A DNA stretch of 64,000 nucleotides from the NCBI GenBank assembly GCA_015501075.1, contig JADNYJ010000132.1, positions 1 to 64,000 on the forward strand, written 5' to 3'. Position numbers and translations under genes: made by a program. Below the pieces are notes generated by a model. The model worked only from the letters and a program-made list of their open reading frames with translations. It searched no databases and was not told the DNA's origin. Source of the DNA: Gymnopilus junonius (Eukaryota > Basidiomycota > Agaricomycetes > Agaricales > Galerinaceae). This document shows, one piece after another, positions 1 to 10,944 of this stretch (the stretch's first letter is position 1; each line of letters begins with the position of its first letter).

Positions 1-1407
1 CTGTATTTGTAGACATTTTGTGTCAAATCCCGCATCTCACATGATTCTGACCATTGCACATCATCTTCTTGAATTGTGGGTTCCATGTCGCATGCTCATT
101 TCTTACCCCTCAAGCCCAATACCATGTCTATTCAAAAGGCCTTTACTCTGACATCTCTTTGACCAGCAGGCTACAAGTTCTCTCCTGCAGATCTTCAAGA
201 TGCTATGACTGAAGCTCAGGCTATCTTAGCACGTCCTGAAGGCTGAGCTGCGGTTTTACGAGGAGGCATCCTTGGGCGAGTTGCACGAGAATATCTCAGC
301 ATTCACAATGTCTTGGCAGGGCCATCTGTTGAAGTCATCGTGCACCCACCATGGATATGTTGCACCTTCTGAAAGCATCGGCAAGAGTTATGGGATGATG
401 ATCTATCAGAGAGCGATATGGCAAAACTTTGCGTACTTATCAGATATATACAGTACTTAATTGCTTGATATCCTTTTTATTCCTTTATTAACTCATCTGA
501 TAGGACATGGCCTACAGACTGCAACAGTCTCTTGGTTCCCTCCGACACTGACTTGGGAAGACAGTGGGTATAATTGGCTCAAATGGACGGAACACGATGA
601 GGCCTTCTTTCAGAAGTGGCTAGACAACATTTTCAGTGACAATGCCCAACCCTTAACCTGCAAGCAGTGGCGTGACAAAATACGTGGTTGGCGCCAAGCT
701 CGGAATTTGATTGACAACAACTCTTTCCACTCGAATGAGTACCTCATTCGACAGCTGCAGTCTCGAGCAATCTCCATGGATTTGAATCTTTAGTCTCAAT
801 CAGATTTTGTATTGTCTACAGTACTAATAAAATTTCTTGCTATCTGCCAGGTATACTATGGTTCTCGCTGTCCTTGTTGTAAGAGAGGTTGTCATATATT
901 TACTCATTTGTTTCAACAGACTTCTTCTGAGCCTTTCGGGGCATTGACAATAAGTGCTTCACCAAAGTTTTGTTTGATTGGAGGGTACAGTCGGAATTGA
1001 GAGCCAAGCTGGAAAAGAGAGGCGGATGGGTTGGAGGCCAGGACAGGCCATGGCCCTTAAACCCAACAAGGTCCTGCACGTCGAGAAATCTTTGTACTAG
1101 GATGTTCTGTTCTTTGATCCCGAGACGTATGGAGATGTTATTGTTCTCCATCGCTCCTTGCTGCTCAAGTTGTACATTGGCATGCAGAAGGCCTGCTTGA
1201 ATTTCGTATGTTTATTCATCTATCATATTTTCCCTTAGATACTTACCAACCACTTTCCCTATATTAGCACGGGCCCATTCTAACTTCGGTCCTTCTCCCC
1301 CCAGCCGTTGACTCCGCATGAAAAACTCGAGCACGTCCAGTAGCTCATCCTGGTCTCTTCTCACTGCAGTCCTCAATCCAGCTGCAAACTCGAACTTGAA
1401 CACATCA
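1..1407. other. gene debris, no supportable intact gene
   Basis: Short open stretches occur on the plus strand, for example 461-793 (110 codons, rich in Trp) and 1054-1200, where a protein-like frame is broken by a TAG codon near 1100. None has a convincing start, splice sites and stop together. I do not recognise a family. The stretch lies next to a mannosyltransferase remnant and looks like decayed coding or transposon-derived DNA. Confidence 0.3.
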
Positions 1408-2190
1408 AGCCTACCTCACCCTCCAAGCCCTCGACTGCCGTGTCACCACTGCCCTCCTCGCCTCCATGTTCATCACCTTTGAAAACAGCATGGTTGCCCA
1501 ATCTAGGCACATCCTTCTTGACTCTCGACTTATCTTCTTCACTGCTTTCACTGTCTTCCTCTGGTGTGGCTTCTGCAATGAGGACAAACACGAGCCATTT
1601 ACCCAGTCCTGGTGGACCTGGCTGCTGCTTTCCGGCCTCAGCCTCGGTGCGGTCATGAGCTGTAAATGGGTCGGCCTGTTCACGATTGCTACTGTGTGTG
1701 TTAGCACAATTTACCAGCTGTGGAACTTGCCGGGCGACCTTTGGGTCTCTCCACGATTATTCATGTGGCATTTCATGGCGAGAGTGCTGTGTCTGATCAT
1801 GGTGCCTATTGTATTTTACATTTTCATGTTCCAGCTTCATTTCTTGTTGCTCAAGAACTCGGGTGAAGGAGATGGGTTCATGAGCTCAGAATTCCAGCAT
1901 ACCCTTGGTGGACGCAGAATGGAGGATACATTTGCTGGTTTGTGCAATTCAATTTGTTCCCTATTCCTTTCACTCCTCTAACTTGGGTGTAGATGTTGCT
2001 GTGGGGTCAACTATATCAATTCGTCATGTCAACACTCAAGGAGGTTACCTGCACTCACATCCACACAACTGTCCAGGTGGAAGCAAACGAGCCCTATTTT
2101 TAACCCTTCTCCTGCAGAACAACAAATCACCCTCTACCCCCACCACGATGATAACAAGAACTGGATAATTGTCAATGCCTCTGTCTGACA
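1408..2190 (+). pseudogene. protein O-mannosyltransferase (PMT) fragment
   Basis: Remnant of a dolichyl-phosphate-mannose:protein O-mannosyltransferase, an ER multi-pass enzyme that starts O-glycosylation of secretory proteins. The frame from about 1408 encodes PMT-like membrane segments and the loop motifs MSCKWVGLFT, GDGFMSSEFQ and HTLGG. After an intron (about 1937-1991) the start of a MIR domain follows (GSTISIRHVNTQGGYLHSHP). A second intron of about 31 bp before 2119 should lead to the ITLYPHHDDNKNW segment, but its donor reads GA instead of GT. A TGA stop follows almost at once. The N-terminal catalytic region and most of the MIR and C-terminal part are missing. The motifs fit the PMT2-like group best. 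The identity is clear; the pseudogene call rests on truncation plus the broken donor. Confidence 0.78.
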
Positions 2191-3185
2191 CAAACTATCA
2201 GGAACTCAGTCGCGTTCAAAGGAATGGGATGATGGGATTATTCCCATCACGCGTTGTTGCATTCGTAGCTCCATGCTCAATACGAATCTACCACGGAGTA
2301 AGCATACTCATCTTTTCGCCTGGTTCCTGGGTGCTTACTCTGATTCTGCAGGCACTCTGTCGTCCCCCTGAAATCAATTCCTTCCAATGCTGGAGAGTTG
2401 CTTGAATCCTCCGAGTTGAAAGTCCTGGTGTCACTTTCCATATTGTCGCCCATTCAATTTAGCCTCAAGCTGACTACATACGTCCCTGTGCCTCTTCCAT
2501 ATGTAGGACAACAACTGCTCGCCTCTCTCTTTGAAGTATCGGCCATGCTTCAACTTCTGGTCATCCTGTTAAGCTAATCATTTAGTGCATTGGAATCGAA
2601 CTGTATCCTCCTGGACTGAACATCACGATCATATGGCCGTGTCAATAGCATCAACAATTGACAAAATGCCACATTGAAATTTGCGAAGCAATGTACACCT
2701 TGCCCTCATCTCACCATGGCTTCACCAGGTCCACGCGATTGGTACCTCCCTGTGACCACGCCATGGGGGATCTTTACACCCGGCATTGCCTTGAGCTTCC
2801 TTTTCCCATTTGTTTATATGTCTAGGAGCTGATGTTATGTCAATGCAGATGCTGATCGACGAGGCCTCAGGCAAAAGCTTGAAGATAAGATGCAGGGGTT
2901 GTGGTGTTGAATATAAGTGTGATGAGGAATGAGGACGGGATCGAGAGAGGCGGGCTTCAACTAGGAGGATCATGTCATTATTTCAAGTATTGAGAATTCA
3001 CAAGGTTCAGGTCGAGAAACCCAAATTAGTCTTCAGACCAGACCCGACGAAGTTACCATAAGGTATGATAACCCCAACCAAGAAGCCGCCTACTTTAAGT
3101 TGTAAAATCATGATGCTGCTGGTCGCAAAGACAATTTTGCGAGTTCAATGGCATTTCAAATGTAGAGGACAAACTCTGTGGCACA
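2191..3185. other. intergenic or decayed stretch
   Basis: Only short, unsupported open frames are present. Part of it may be the eroded C-terminal region of the mannosyltransferase and the eroded start of the following F-box/LRR-like gene, but no frame can be followed with confidence. Confidence 0.3.
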
Positions 3186-3863
3186 ATGCTGCACACCCTC
3201 TTCTGCGACGGCGCAGAAATGGAGAAGATCATCCTCATAGGGAGAGGCCTAAGCCTCGATACGGTCTCGATGGTAGCAAAGTTTGAGCATCTGAGGGTGC
3301 TGGAGCTTGTAGGGATGGGCGAAGCATTGGATATAGATGTACTAGAGTGTATTGGTGCCCTGCCTTCATTGGTCAGCCTTACACTGGACTTCACAGAATC
3401 AACCATTGTCCTGACTTTGGAGAAGGACATCGGGCTGAAGGATTTGAAGAGCCTGACAGTCACTGTGCCTCTACCTTTCACCAGGTCATTCCTGCCGAAA
3501 ATCTCGACTACCGCTCTGGAATCCCTTGGGGCCATGTGTCCGTCCCAGCCACCATCTAACAAGAAAGAGTTCTTGGAAGAGGTCGTGGAGCGGTGGGGAG
3601 AGACACTCCGCTGGGTAGAACTAGTGCATCAGCAGGTACAAGTGGATGCTGGAGGCACAGGAGGTGCACTGCCGGACATGGAGCTACTAAGCATGGATGC
3701 ACTGGCACCACTTCTGCCTTTGAAGAAGCTGACGTATCTAAAGCTGGAGGGATGAGGACGTGATGGGTTTTGCAACAGCCTGGCTGAAGATGATGGATCT
3801 CCTTCTCCCTTTCATTCCTCCAGGTCAACCCTGACCTTCCATTTTCTCTTTGCATATCCTCAC
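3186..3863 (+). pseudogene. F-box/LRR-like protein, part upstream of the retrotransposon
   Basis: Leucine-rich repeat region of the large agaricomycete F-box/LRR-like family, whose members are putative substrate adaptors of SCF ubiquitin ligases. The open frame 3186-3755 shows spaced LRR-like phrases (FEHLRVLELVGMG, PSLVSLTLDF, LKDLKSLTV, LKKLTYLKLEG). The frame then breaks by one base. It continues in another frame (DEDVMGFATAWLKMMDLLLP) to a TGA near 3828 and on to position 3863, where the LTR begins. The F-box itself is not visible upstream. The coding sense resumes at 11403, directly after the 3' LTR. The gene therefore already carried a frameshift and a stop, or acquired them after insertion. 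Confidence 0.6.
3859..3863. repeat. target site duplication, left copy
   Basis: CTCAC lies immediately before the 5' LTR and is repeated exactly at 11403-11407 after the 3' LTR. Five bases is the usual duplication for Ty3/gypsy integrases. Confidence 0.9.
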
Positions 3864-3954
3864 TGTTACGATTCTCTTTTCTCTTATCTTATCCACACCC
3901 CATTTCCTTTCTCGTTATCATTTATCAGACAATTTATTATTTATAGTTTCCTTT

Positions 3955-3982
3955 TGATCATCTTTGCTCGCAAAGATGATCA
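3955..3982. repeat. LTR palindrome (13-bp arms, 2-nt spacer)
   Basis: TGATCATCTTTGC and its exact reverse complement are separated by TC, and the same structure recurs at 11039-11066 in the 3' LTR. It lies upstream of the TATA box, so it could be a protein-binding site or a DNA/RNA hairpin. No function is known to me. Confidence 0.8.
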
Positions 3983-4117
3983 TTCACTTTCTTACGCATA
4001 TGCGGACAATCTTTCCCTTTTGATCATCATCCCCTGCATTGCCCCGATGATGATCACTCCTTTCCAATTCCCCTTGTTTCATTCTGTTTCGTATACATTA
4101 TTATCACACCCAAATAG

Positions 4118-4160
4118 TATATAAACCTAGCAAGACTACCATGTACTTTAGCTTGTTCTT
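4118..4160 (+). promoter_or_regulatory. LTR TATA box and predicted RNA 5' end
   Basis: TATATAAA at 4118-4125 lies 32 bases before AGCTTGTTCTT at 4150-4160. The latter is the exact reverse complement of the primer-binding site after the LTR, so position 4150 is inferred to be the first transcribed base. The spacing fits a pol II TATA promoter. Confidence 0.6.
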
Positions 4161-4318
4161 GAGAATATACACTCTTGTAACAACCAGAGCGAACTTGAAC
4201 CACTAAGGCATTCTTCTGTCGAAGACAATACCTTAGCGGACTTCATTGAACGACCTCTACGACTACTATGCCAGACCTTATCTTATCAGATTAGGTTCTG
4301 TCGTCAACGTCGTAACAA

Positions 4319-4329
4319 AAGAACAAGCT
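4319..4329 (+). other. self-complementary primer-binding site
   Basis: AAGAACAAGCT begins one base after the 5' LTR. It is an exact 11-nt reverse complement of 4150-4160 (and of 11235-11245 in the 3' LTR). No match to the usual initiator tRNA primer site is visible. This is the arrangement known for Tf1-type elements that prime reverse transcription with their own RNA 5' end. Confidence 0.75.
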
Positions 4330-4389
4330 ACTACCTCATTCAATGCTTCTGCCTAGCAAGCGTTATCCGCCGACATTACGGCTCGAAGA

Positions 4390-5656
4390 AGAGGACGATT
4401 CACTGCTAGCTTTAGTGATGAAGAATTCTCTGACCCGAACACCGACCAAACCTCTGATGCAGGCGCATCCGACAACTTTGAAACACCACCTGAAGGAGAC
4501 GAATCTCCTCTAACCAGATCGACTTTCTTTGGATCTACCGTCCAAGAACCCGGCTATTACGACCTGACTTTGAATCTTTGCTAGATACCCTACTCAGATT
4601 TCAACCCATCTTTTACCCAACGAACGAACCCGAAATTCCAGAAGGAACTTCTGACACTGCCCCCACCGCTCCCACCTCCTCCAATGGAAAAGGAATAGGA
4701 ATCATTCCTACACCCTTCTCCGGAGACCGCTCCAAGGTCAAAACCTTCGTCCAAGACTTGGGCGACTATTTCGAACTAAACGGCGACCTGTACAACACCG
4801 ACGCCAAGAAGATCGTATTTACCCTTGGACTTCTCAAAGGAGGAGAAGCAGAAGCCTGGAAGAAGGCTTGGAGAGAAGACCACACCGAAGAGGTCAAAAC
4901 GCCGCAGGCGTACCAACCGGAGCTATCACCAAAAACTACGGTTCGACCTTAGATTTCGAAAGGGCTTTTAATGAAGCCTTCAAACCGACGAGACAAAGGA
5001 CCAAGCATTCTTTGAACTCTGAAAACCTGAAGCAGGGAAAAGCTTCAGCCGCCGAATTGAACACCAAGTTCAACGAACTGGTGAAGACCGCCAAGATTCC
5101 CACTACCGGGAATGAGAGTGTCTTGATCGACTACTATATGAACGCCTTGAACAATTGGCTTCAAGAGAAGATTATGGGACTCGACATACTTCCTACCATG
5201 CTCGCCGCCTGGCAGAGGAAGGCAGTCGAGTACGACACCCATCGAATGAATTTAGCGCGCCTTTTGGGCAAGACCACCACCCAGGCGCCAATGAACAAAA
5301 GACTTGGTGGGCTAATATAGCCAGAGGAAACCCCACCCACACTACCATGCCCTGGCACCCGAATGAACCACCGAGACCCAAACACCATGGACGTTGACAA
5401 GATCGACATCAACGCCATGACCCAGGAAGAACGAAGCGAGCTCATGAGAAAGGGGCTCTGCTTCCAATGCAAGAAGCCCGGGCATGTCTCAAGAAACTGC
5501 CCCGAGAAGGGCAAGGACAGGAGGAACCCTCCGCCAAAGAAGAACCCCCTCAAGGGAAGAGCGCTCCATGCGCACATCAGGTCCCTCATGCAGGACCTCA
5601 CCGAAGAAGAACGCGAAGAAGTGTACGAAATGGGAGACCAAGAGGGTTTTCAATAA
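4390..5656 (+). pseudogene. gag of the retrotransposon (frame broken)
   Basis: Structural polyprotein region. An acidic N-terminal part (about 4390-4570) and the capsid-like part (from 4578) are in different frames. A further frame change occurs near 4900-4930, and the capsid frame meets a TAG at 5318. The TAG could be bypassed by a pair of compensating indels between about 5290 and 5375. The C-terminal frame 5363-5656 carries a CCHC zinc knuckle (CFQCKKPGHVSRNC) that binds genomic RNA. The gag frame ends at TAA 5654-5656 and pol follows in another frame, so the intact element probably used ribosomal frameshifting or a similar mechanism. Confidence 0.75.
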
Positions 5657-8600
5657 GGAGATGCATGAGACCAACGTATGCAACTCCTTCTCTAGATATT
5701 TATTCTGTAGTCTTGGCTCGAATTGAAAATAAATCACTCCAATTGCCCTTTTCATTCGAGACCGAGAACAGAACGAAAATCATTGGATCCGCTCTAGGAG
5801 ACACTGGAGCAAAAGGGAAGTTCATCGACCAGAACTTCACGAAGAAACACAACCTGATAACAAAGGCATTGGAAAATGAAATCCGAGTTTACAATGTAGA
5901 CGGAACCCCAAACAAAAAGGGAACCATCAAACGCTACGTAGATCTAAAGCTCGACATCGACGGACAACCCCGAACGGAACAATTACTGGTCACCGGCCTC
6001 GGAAAACAGAAGATCATTCTTGGTTTCCCCTGGTTTGAAGAAAATAACCTGGACATCAACTGGAAAAATGGACACGTCAAACTCAATAGGGAGCTTACTA
6101 CTACTTCCGAAGTAGAAGAAGTACCCGACGAGGAAATCCAACAGGTCAATCAGCTGGATGACTCTTCAGACTTAATCATTTCCTTTTTAGGTAACGAACC
6201 CCTTCCGGAAACAAAGGAGATTTGGAATATCCCTGAGGACGACAACGAAATCTGGATCAATGCGAAACTAACTTCCTCGCAAATCTTCGCTCAGAAGCAC
6301 GATGTGAAGAAGGAAGAAAAGCCGCTCAAAGAAATGATCCCACCGGAATACCACGAATACCTGGACATCTTCGATAAGGACACCGCCAACCGATTCCCTG
6401 AGTCTCGATCTTGGGATCATAAGATCGAACTCAAAGAAGGTTTTCAACCCAAGGTGTTCAAGACGTATCCCCTGACGCCCTCGGAGGATACCGAATTGGA
6501 CAAATTCCTGGAGGAAAACCTAAAGAAAGGATATATTCGACCATCGAAATCACCCATGGCTTCCCCCTTCTTTTTCGTATCTAAAAAGGATGGGAAGCTT
6601 CGACCCTGTCAAGATTACCAGTACCTGAATGAATGGACTGTCAAGAATGCCTATCCACTTCCTCTGATCCCCGAACTCATGGACAAACTCAAAGGAGCCA
6701 AGTATTTCACTAAACTTGACGTCCGATGGGGCTATAACAATATTTGGATCAAGGATGGTGACCAATGGAAAGCGGTGTTCAAAACAAACAAAGGACTATT
6801 CGAACCGACGGTCATGTTTTTCGGCATGTGCAACTCTCCGGCGACCTTCCAGTCAATGATGGATTCGATGTTTAAAGACGTCGTCCATCAAGGTTTCGTT
6901 ATCATCTACATGGACGATATTCTTATCTTCCACAAAGACAAGAAGAAACTGGAACAGATAATGAAAGAAGTGCTTCAAATACTCCAGGACAACGACTTGT
7001 ATTTGAAACCAGAAAAATGTGCTTTTGCCCAAACAAAAATCAACTATCTTGGAATGATCATCCAAGAAGGAAAAATCTCGATGGACCCTTCGAAACTCAG
7101 TGGTATAGCTGACTGGCCAGAACCGAAGAACATAAAACAGGTCCGATCCTTCTTAGGATTCGGAAACTTTTACAGGCGATTTATCAGGAAATATTTGGAA
7201 ATAGCTCACGCGCTTAACGAGCTATTAAAAAAGGACCGTAGCTTCGAATGGAATGAAGACGCCAAGAAATCATTTGAACTACTAAAACGAAAATTCACGG
7301 AAGAACCCGTCTTGACCATGCCAGACACCGCAAAACAATTCCAGATTGAATGCGATGCATCAAAGTACGCATCTGGAGCAGTCTTGACACAGTTGGACAG
7401 CAACGGAGACCGACACCCAGTGGCATTCATCTCGAAGACGTTCTCTCCCACTGAGAGAAACTACGAGATTTATGACAGAGAACTATTGGCGATGATCCGA
7501 TCCCTCAAAGAATGGAGACACTACATTCAAGGATCGACATTCACAATGATCATCTATTCCGATCACAAGAATTTGATGTACTTCAGAAGTACTCAAAAAC
7601 TGAATAGACGCCAAGCAAGATGGTCTCTATTCCTCTCGGAATATGACATACAACTGGTCCACCTCCCCAGGAGCAAAATGGTTCAATCGGATGCCCTCTC
7701 ACGAAGACCGGACATGATCCCCGATGAGGATCATGACAACGAAGACAAGATTCTCCTTCCGGAGAGTCTATTTATAAATTTGATTGACGCTGATCTCCAA
7801 ATGGAAATCACCCAATCTAGGAAACAGGACAAGGACGTGGTGGATGCATTAAAACTTCTCACTCAAGAAGGACCTCGAAGTCTTGCAAAAGACTTAGATG
7901 ACTGGGAAACAATGCAGATGGAAGGCATCGGCGAATTGATCTTTTACAAGAAAAAGAACTATATTCCCGATGACCAGGAACTACGCAGGAAAATTGTTGT
8001 GATGTACCATGACTCGGTCACCGCAGGACACCCCGGAGAACTGGAAACGTACAACGCTGTACGACAACTGTACTGGTGGCCCGGAATGTGAACGTTCATC
8101 AAGAATTACGTCAAAGGGTGCAGACAATGCCAACAATTCAAGATCAACTGAAACCCGGCGAATCCCTCCTTGCACCCGATTGAAGGAGCCAAATCCATGA
8201 GACCATTCGCACAATGCTCCATGGACATGATCACAGACCTCCCCAGCATTGACGGATTTGATTCTTTATTGATCGTGGTCGATCATGGACTTACAAAGGG
8301 GGTAATTATCATGCCTTGCTCAAAAACTCTTTCGCAAGAAGGAGTGGCATTACTCCTCCAGGATAATCTTTTCAAGCGATTTGGTCTACCGGATAGTATC
8401 ATTTCCGATAGAGGACCCCAATTCGCTGCTAGAACCTTCCAAGAACTGCTCAAACTTCTTGGAATCAAGTCGAAACTGTCAACAGGCATATCATCCTCAG
8501 TCAGATGGTACCACGGAACGATTCAATCAGGAAATAGAAGTGTACCTCGCTATCTATTGTTCCTCGAACCCGACCACCTGGAAACAACACGTTGGCACCC

Positions 8601-9268
8601 TGGAATTCGTCCATAATGATCGAAGACACACTGACAGGCAGAAAACCCCATTCGAACTCATGTTTGGTACTAATCCTGTCGTGATTCCCACCACGTTTGA
8701 AAACACGAAGTTTCCCTCTGTAGAGGAGAAACTAAAGAACCTCATCTCAGACAGAAAAGAAGCTCTCGCCGTGCATGAACTGGCTAGAGCAAGAATGGCC
8801 GATCAACGAAAATCCAACTTCATACCATTCAAAGAAGGACAAAAGGTATGGCTAGACTCCAGGAACCTGAAGACACGGTACAATAAGAAACTGGCACTGA
8901 GAAGAGAAGGACCATTCAAAATCAAACGTGTCCTAGGACCTCTCACGTATCAGCTACAATTGCCAAAGACATGGAAAATTCACGACATCTTCCATGCAAC
9001 GTTGCTGATGCCCTACACGGAAACACTAGTTCATGGCCAGAACTTCACACAACCACCCCCTGAAACGATTGATGGAGAATCCGAATATGAAATTGAAATG
9101 ATTCTTAACCATCGAAAGTACAGAAATGGACGATATCAATACTACGTCAAGTGGGCCGGTTATCCGATAACCGAAGCTTCGTGGGAACCCAGATCAAATC
9201 TTGCCAATGCACCGGAAAAGCTTGAAGAATACCAACATCTTCACTCGCTTCCACCATACCAACCATGA
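5657..9268 (+). pseudogene. pol: protease, RT, RNase H, integrase, chromodomain (broken)
   Basis: The long frame runs to 8091. The protease motif LGDTGAKGKFID is near 5805, and the reverse transcriptase shows the YMDDILIF active site near 6910. RNase H starts around 7340 (IECDASKYASGAVL) and shows ELLAMI and SDHKNL. An integrase zinc-binding H..H..C..C segment follows but is cut by TGA at 8089-8091 and another TGA near 8149. The integrase core resumes at 8170 and has a one-base shift near 8487. The final frame ends with a chromodomain at about 9085-9250 (YYVKWAGYPITEASWEP). Chromodomains of this type guide integration to marked chromatin. As written, no intact integrase can be made. Confidence 0.92.
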
Positions 9269-9654
9269 ACTCAAACGCTGCGTCCCCTTCTTATTACAAC
9301 AACACGTTCATGGCCGACCTCTTTACTGTAAACCCGAACACTGCGCCTCTCTCTCACCAGAATGATACATTTACCGTCGACACCCTTACCTTCCCAAAAC
9401 CACCACCCACACCTGAACAGATGAAGATCACCTATTGGGAATGGAAGTTCACACAAGAACCTCCCGCACTGATACCCAATAATATAACCTGGAAAAGCGA
9501 GCAAGAATGGAAGGCCATCGTGACCACCAGAATGATTGATCGAGAAAATGACAGATGGGAAGCTGAAACAATCACCCCTGCTAAGGAGAAAGCCTCAAGG
9601 CGCCTGATCCAGAAACTGCGGACGGTCCTTGAAGAGTACTTGGAATACCTATAA
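9265..9654 (+). CDS. retrotransposon ORF after integrase, unknown role
   Basis: Its ATG overlaps the pol stop (ATGA at 9265-9268), a typical stop-restart junction. The 129-residue product is hydrophilic and has a Pro/Thr-rich N-terminal half and a Trp-containing basic C-terminal half. I do not recognise a domain. The frame is intact despite the damage in gag and pol, and it lies inside the LTRs, so it belongs to the element. Confidence 0.55.
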   Translation: MNSNAASPSYYNNTFMADLFTVNPNTAPLSHQNDTFTVDTLTFPKPPPTPEQMKITYWEWKFTQEPPALIPNNITWKSEQEWKAIVTTRMIDRENDRWEAETITPAKEKASRRLIQKLRTVLEEYLEYL

Positions 9655-9709
9655 GAAGGTGAACCAGCCCATCCAGTACTCCTCAGTCCTTCTATCATTG
9701 ACTACTACA

Positions 9710-10153
9710 ATGCCTCATCTTTCTTCTCGAACCCGCGCTGCTGCCTCTGCCCCCAACTCGTCTCCCTCAGCAATACGCACTCGCTTGGCCCAAGCAAATG
9801 CACCCTCGCTCGAACTGACCCCCGCCCCCTCATCCTCTCGTACTAGAATCGAAGTCCGTCTTTCTCAGATGGACTCCTCCTCCGACTTGCCCAACCCGAA
9901 CGACGCTCCTTATACCACGTATCCCCCTCGTATCCCCACGGTACATGCTCCTGTTCGATCTGTTGAGGACTTCCTCAACTTACTTGACTTCGTCGACTTC
10001 CAGCAACTAATGCATAAGGAACTGGAACAGTTCCTTAGTCACCCCTGCCGATACTCCACCACCTCGAAGTCCTTCAGTCAGACCCCTTCCTTAGGGATAC
10101 ACTCTGACAATTCAAGCACGAAACCGACCGAACCGCACGCCACCGTGAAGTAG
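9710..10153 (+). CDS. retrotransposon accessory ORF, Ser/Pro-rich
   Basis: A frame of about 147 codons from the ATG at 9710. The product has a Ser/Ala/Pro-rich, basic N-terminal half and an acidic, hydrophobic C-terminal stretch (SVEDFLNLLDFVDFQQLM). No known domain was recognised. It may be the first part of one gag-like protein together with the zinc-knuckle frame at 10538-10891, with the intervening 10154-10537 disrupted by frame changes. Confidence 0.4.
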   Translation: MPHLSSRTRAAASAPNSSPSAIRTRLAQANAPSLELTPAPSSSRTRIEVRLSQMDSSSDLPNPNDAPYTTYPPRIPTVHAPVRSVEDFLNLLDFVDFQQLMHKELEQFLSHPCRYSTTSKSFSQTPSLGIHSDNSSTKPTEPHATVK

Positions 10154-10537
10154 TGAAGGCATCTCGAACGAAGTCACTGCAACTGTTCGAGACCCTCATG
10201 CGCTTCCGACTTGAAAGAGTCATCAACCCCCTCCTCGTCAGTAGCAGACGATGAGGAGAATGCCCTCCTACTGCCACATCTGCTATCAGGTCCGAAGAGG
10301 AACCCTTCCTTCCTCTTCCTCTTATGACATCGCCCTGCAGACCCACTCGCCCTTCCTCCTCGCGACAAATGATTCTTCAACACCGTCTCCGTCGAGACCA
10401 CTCCCCAGGACCCCTTCCGGCATGCTCCCGTGCACCACCCCCAACCACGCTGCCCGTCACCACTTCCCGAAGACACCCACTCACTACCATGCAGATGACC
10501 TCTGCCTAGAACGCTGCCCGTAACGACCCTCCTGCCT

Positions 10538-10891
10538 ATGCCTTACCTCCTCCGATACACCCCGACCCCAGACTCCTTCCGACCTGCTCGTACCCCGATG
10601 AACCCCGACCAAGTCCTTGATGACACTGCTTCATTTTGCAACAGCGCGAATCACTGGCAGGCTGACTGCCGCAGCTACCGCTGCCGTCACTGCCGTCAGT
10701 ATCAACCAGGCCACAACTCGATCAATTGTAGTCGACGACCGATCCGACGAAGTGACGGGGAATTCGTAGGCGTAGCCTACGAATTCACAGAAGAACAGTT
10801 GATGAACGTCGATGACATCGACAACTCACCAAATGACTGGTATGATGCAGCGCACAACTCCTGGCAGGGAGAGGAGGCAAAACAAACATGA
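10538..10891 (+). CDS. retrotransposon accessory ORF with zinc-knuckle-like motif
   Basis: A 117-codon frame just before the polypurine tract. It contains CRHCRQYQPGHNSINC, spacing C-x2-C-x6-H-x4-C. This is preceded by a half motif C-x4-H-x4-C (CNSANHWQADC). The pattern resembles nucleic-acid-binding knuckles but differs from the canonical CCHC of gag (C-x2-C-x4-H-x4-C). A second knuckle protein at the 3' end of a chromovirus may be an RNA-binding accessory factor; that role is inference. Confidence 0.5.
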   Translation: MPYLLRYTPTPDSFRPARTPMNPDQVLDDTASFCNSANHWQADCRSYRCRHCRQYQPGHNSINCSRRPIRRSDGEFVGVAYEFTEEQLMNVDDIDNSPNDWYDAAHNSWQGEEAKQT

Positions 10892-10906
10892 CCGGTGAGC
10901 CCCATT

Positions 10907-10927
10907 ATTGAAGCCAGGGGCTTCAAT
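10907..10927 (+). repeat. perfect hairpin next to the polypurine tract
   Basis: ATTGAAGCC and its exact reverse complement are separated by AGG, giving a 9-bp stem with a 3-nt loop five bases before the polypurine tract. It is positioned to affect plus-strand priming or RNA 3' structure. Confidence 0.7.
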
Positions 10928-10931
10928 TCTT

Positions 10932-10944
10932 AGTAGGGGGGTAA
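10932..10944 (+). other. polypurine tract
   Basis: AGTAGGGGGGTAA directly abuts the TG of the 3' LTR, the normal place for the plus-strand primer of an LTR retrotransposon. Confidence 0.8.

Larger units (their letters stand above)
3864..4317 (+). repeat. 5' long terminal repeat
   Basis: A 454-bp direct repeat matching 10945-11402 apart from scattered substitutions and small indels. Terminal inverted bases are TGTTAC and GTAACA. It contains a 28-bp near-perfect palindrome, a TATA box and the predicted RNA start. Confidence 0.93.

Noticed and set aside
5467..5656. N-terminal extension of the long pol frame overlapping gag
   Set aside because: It reads across the zinc-knuckle region in the wrong frame; the protein-like pol sequence starts only after about 5660.
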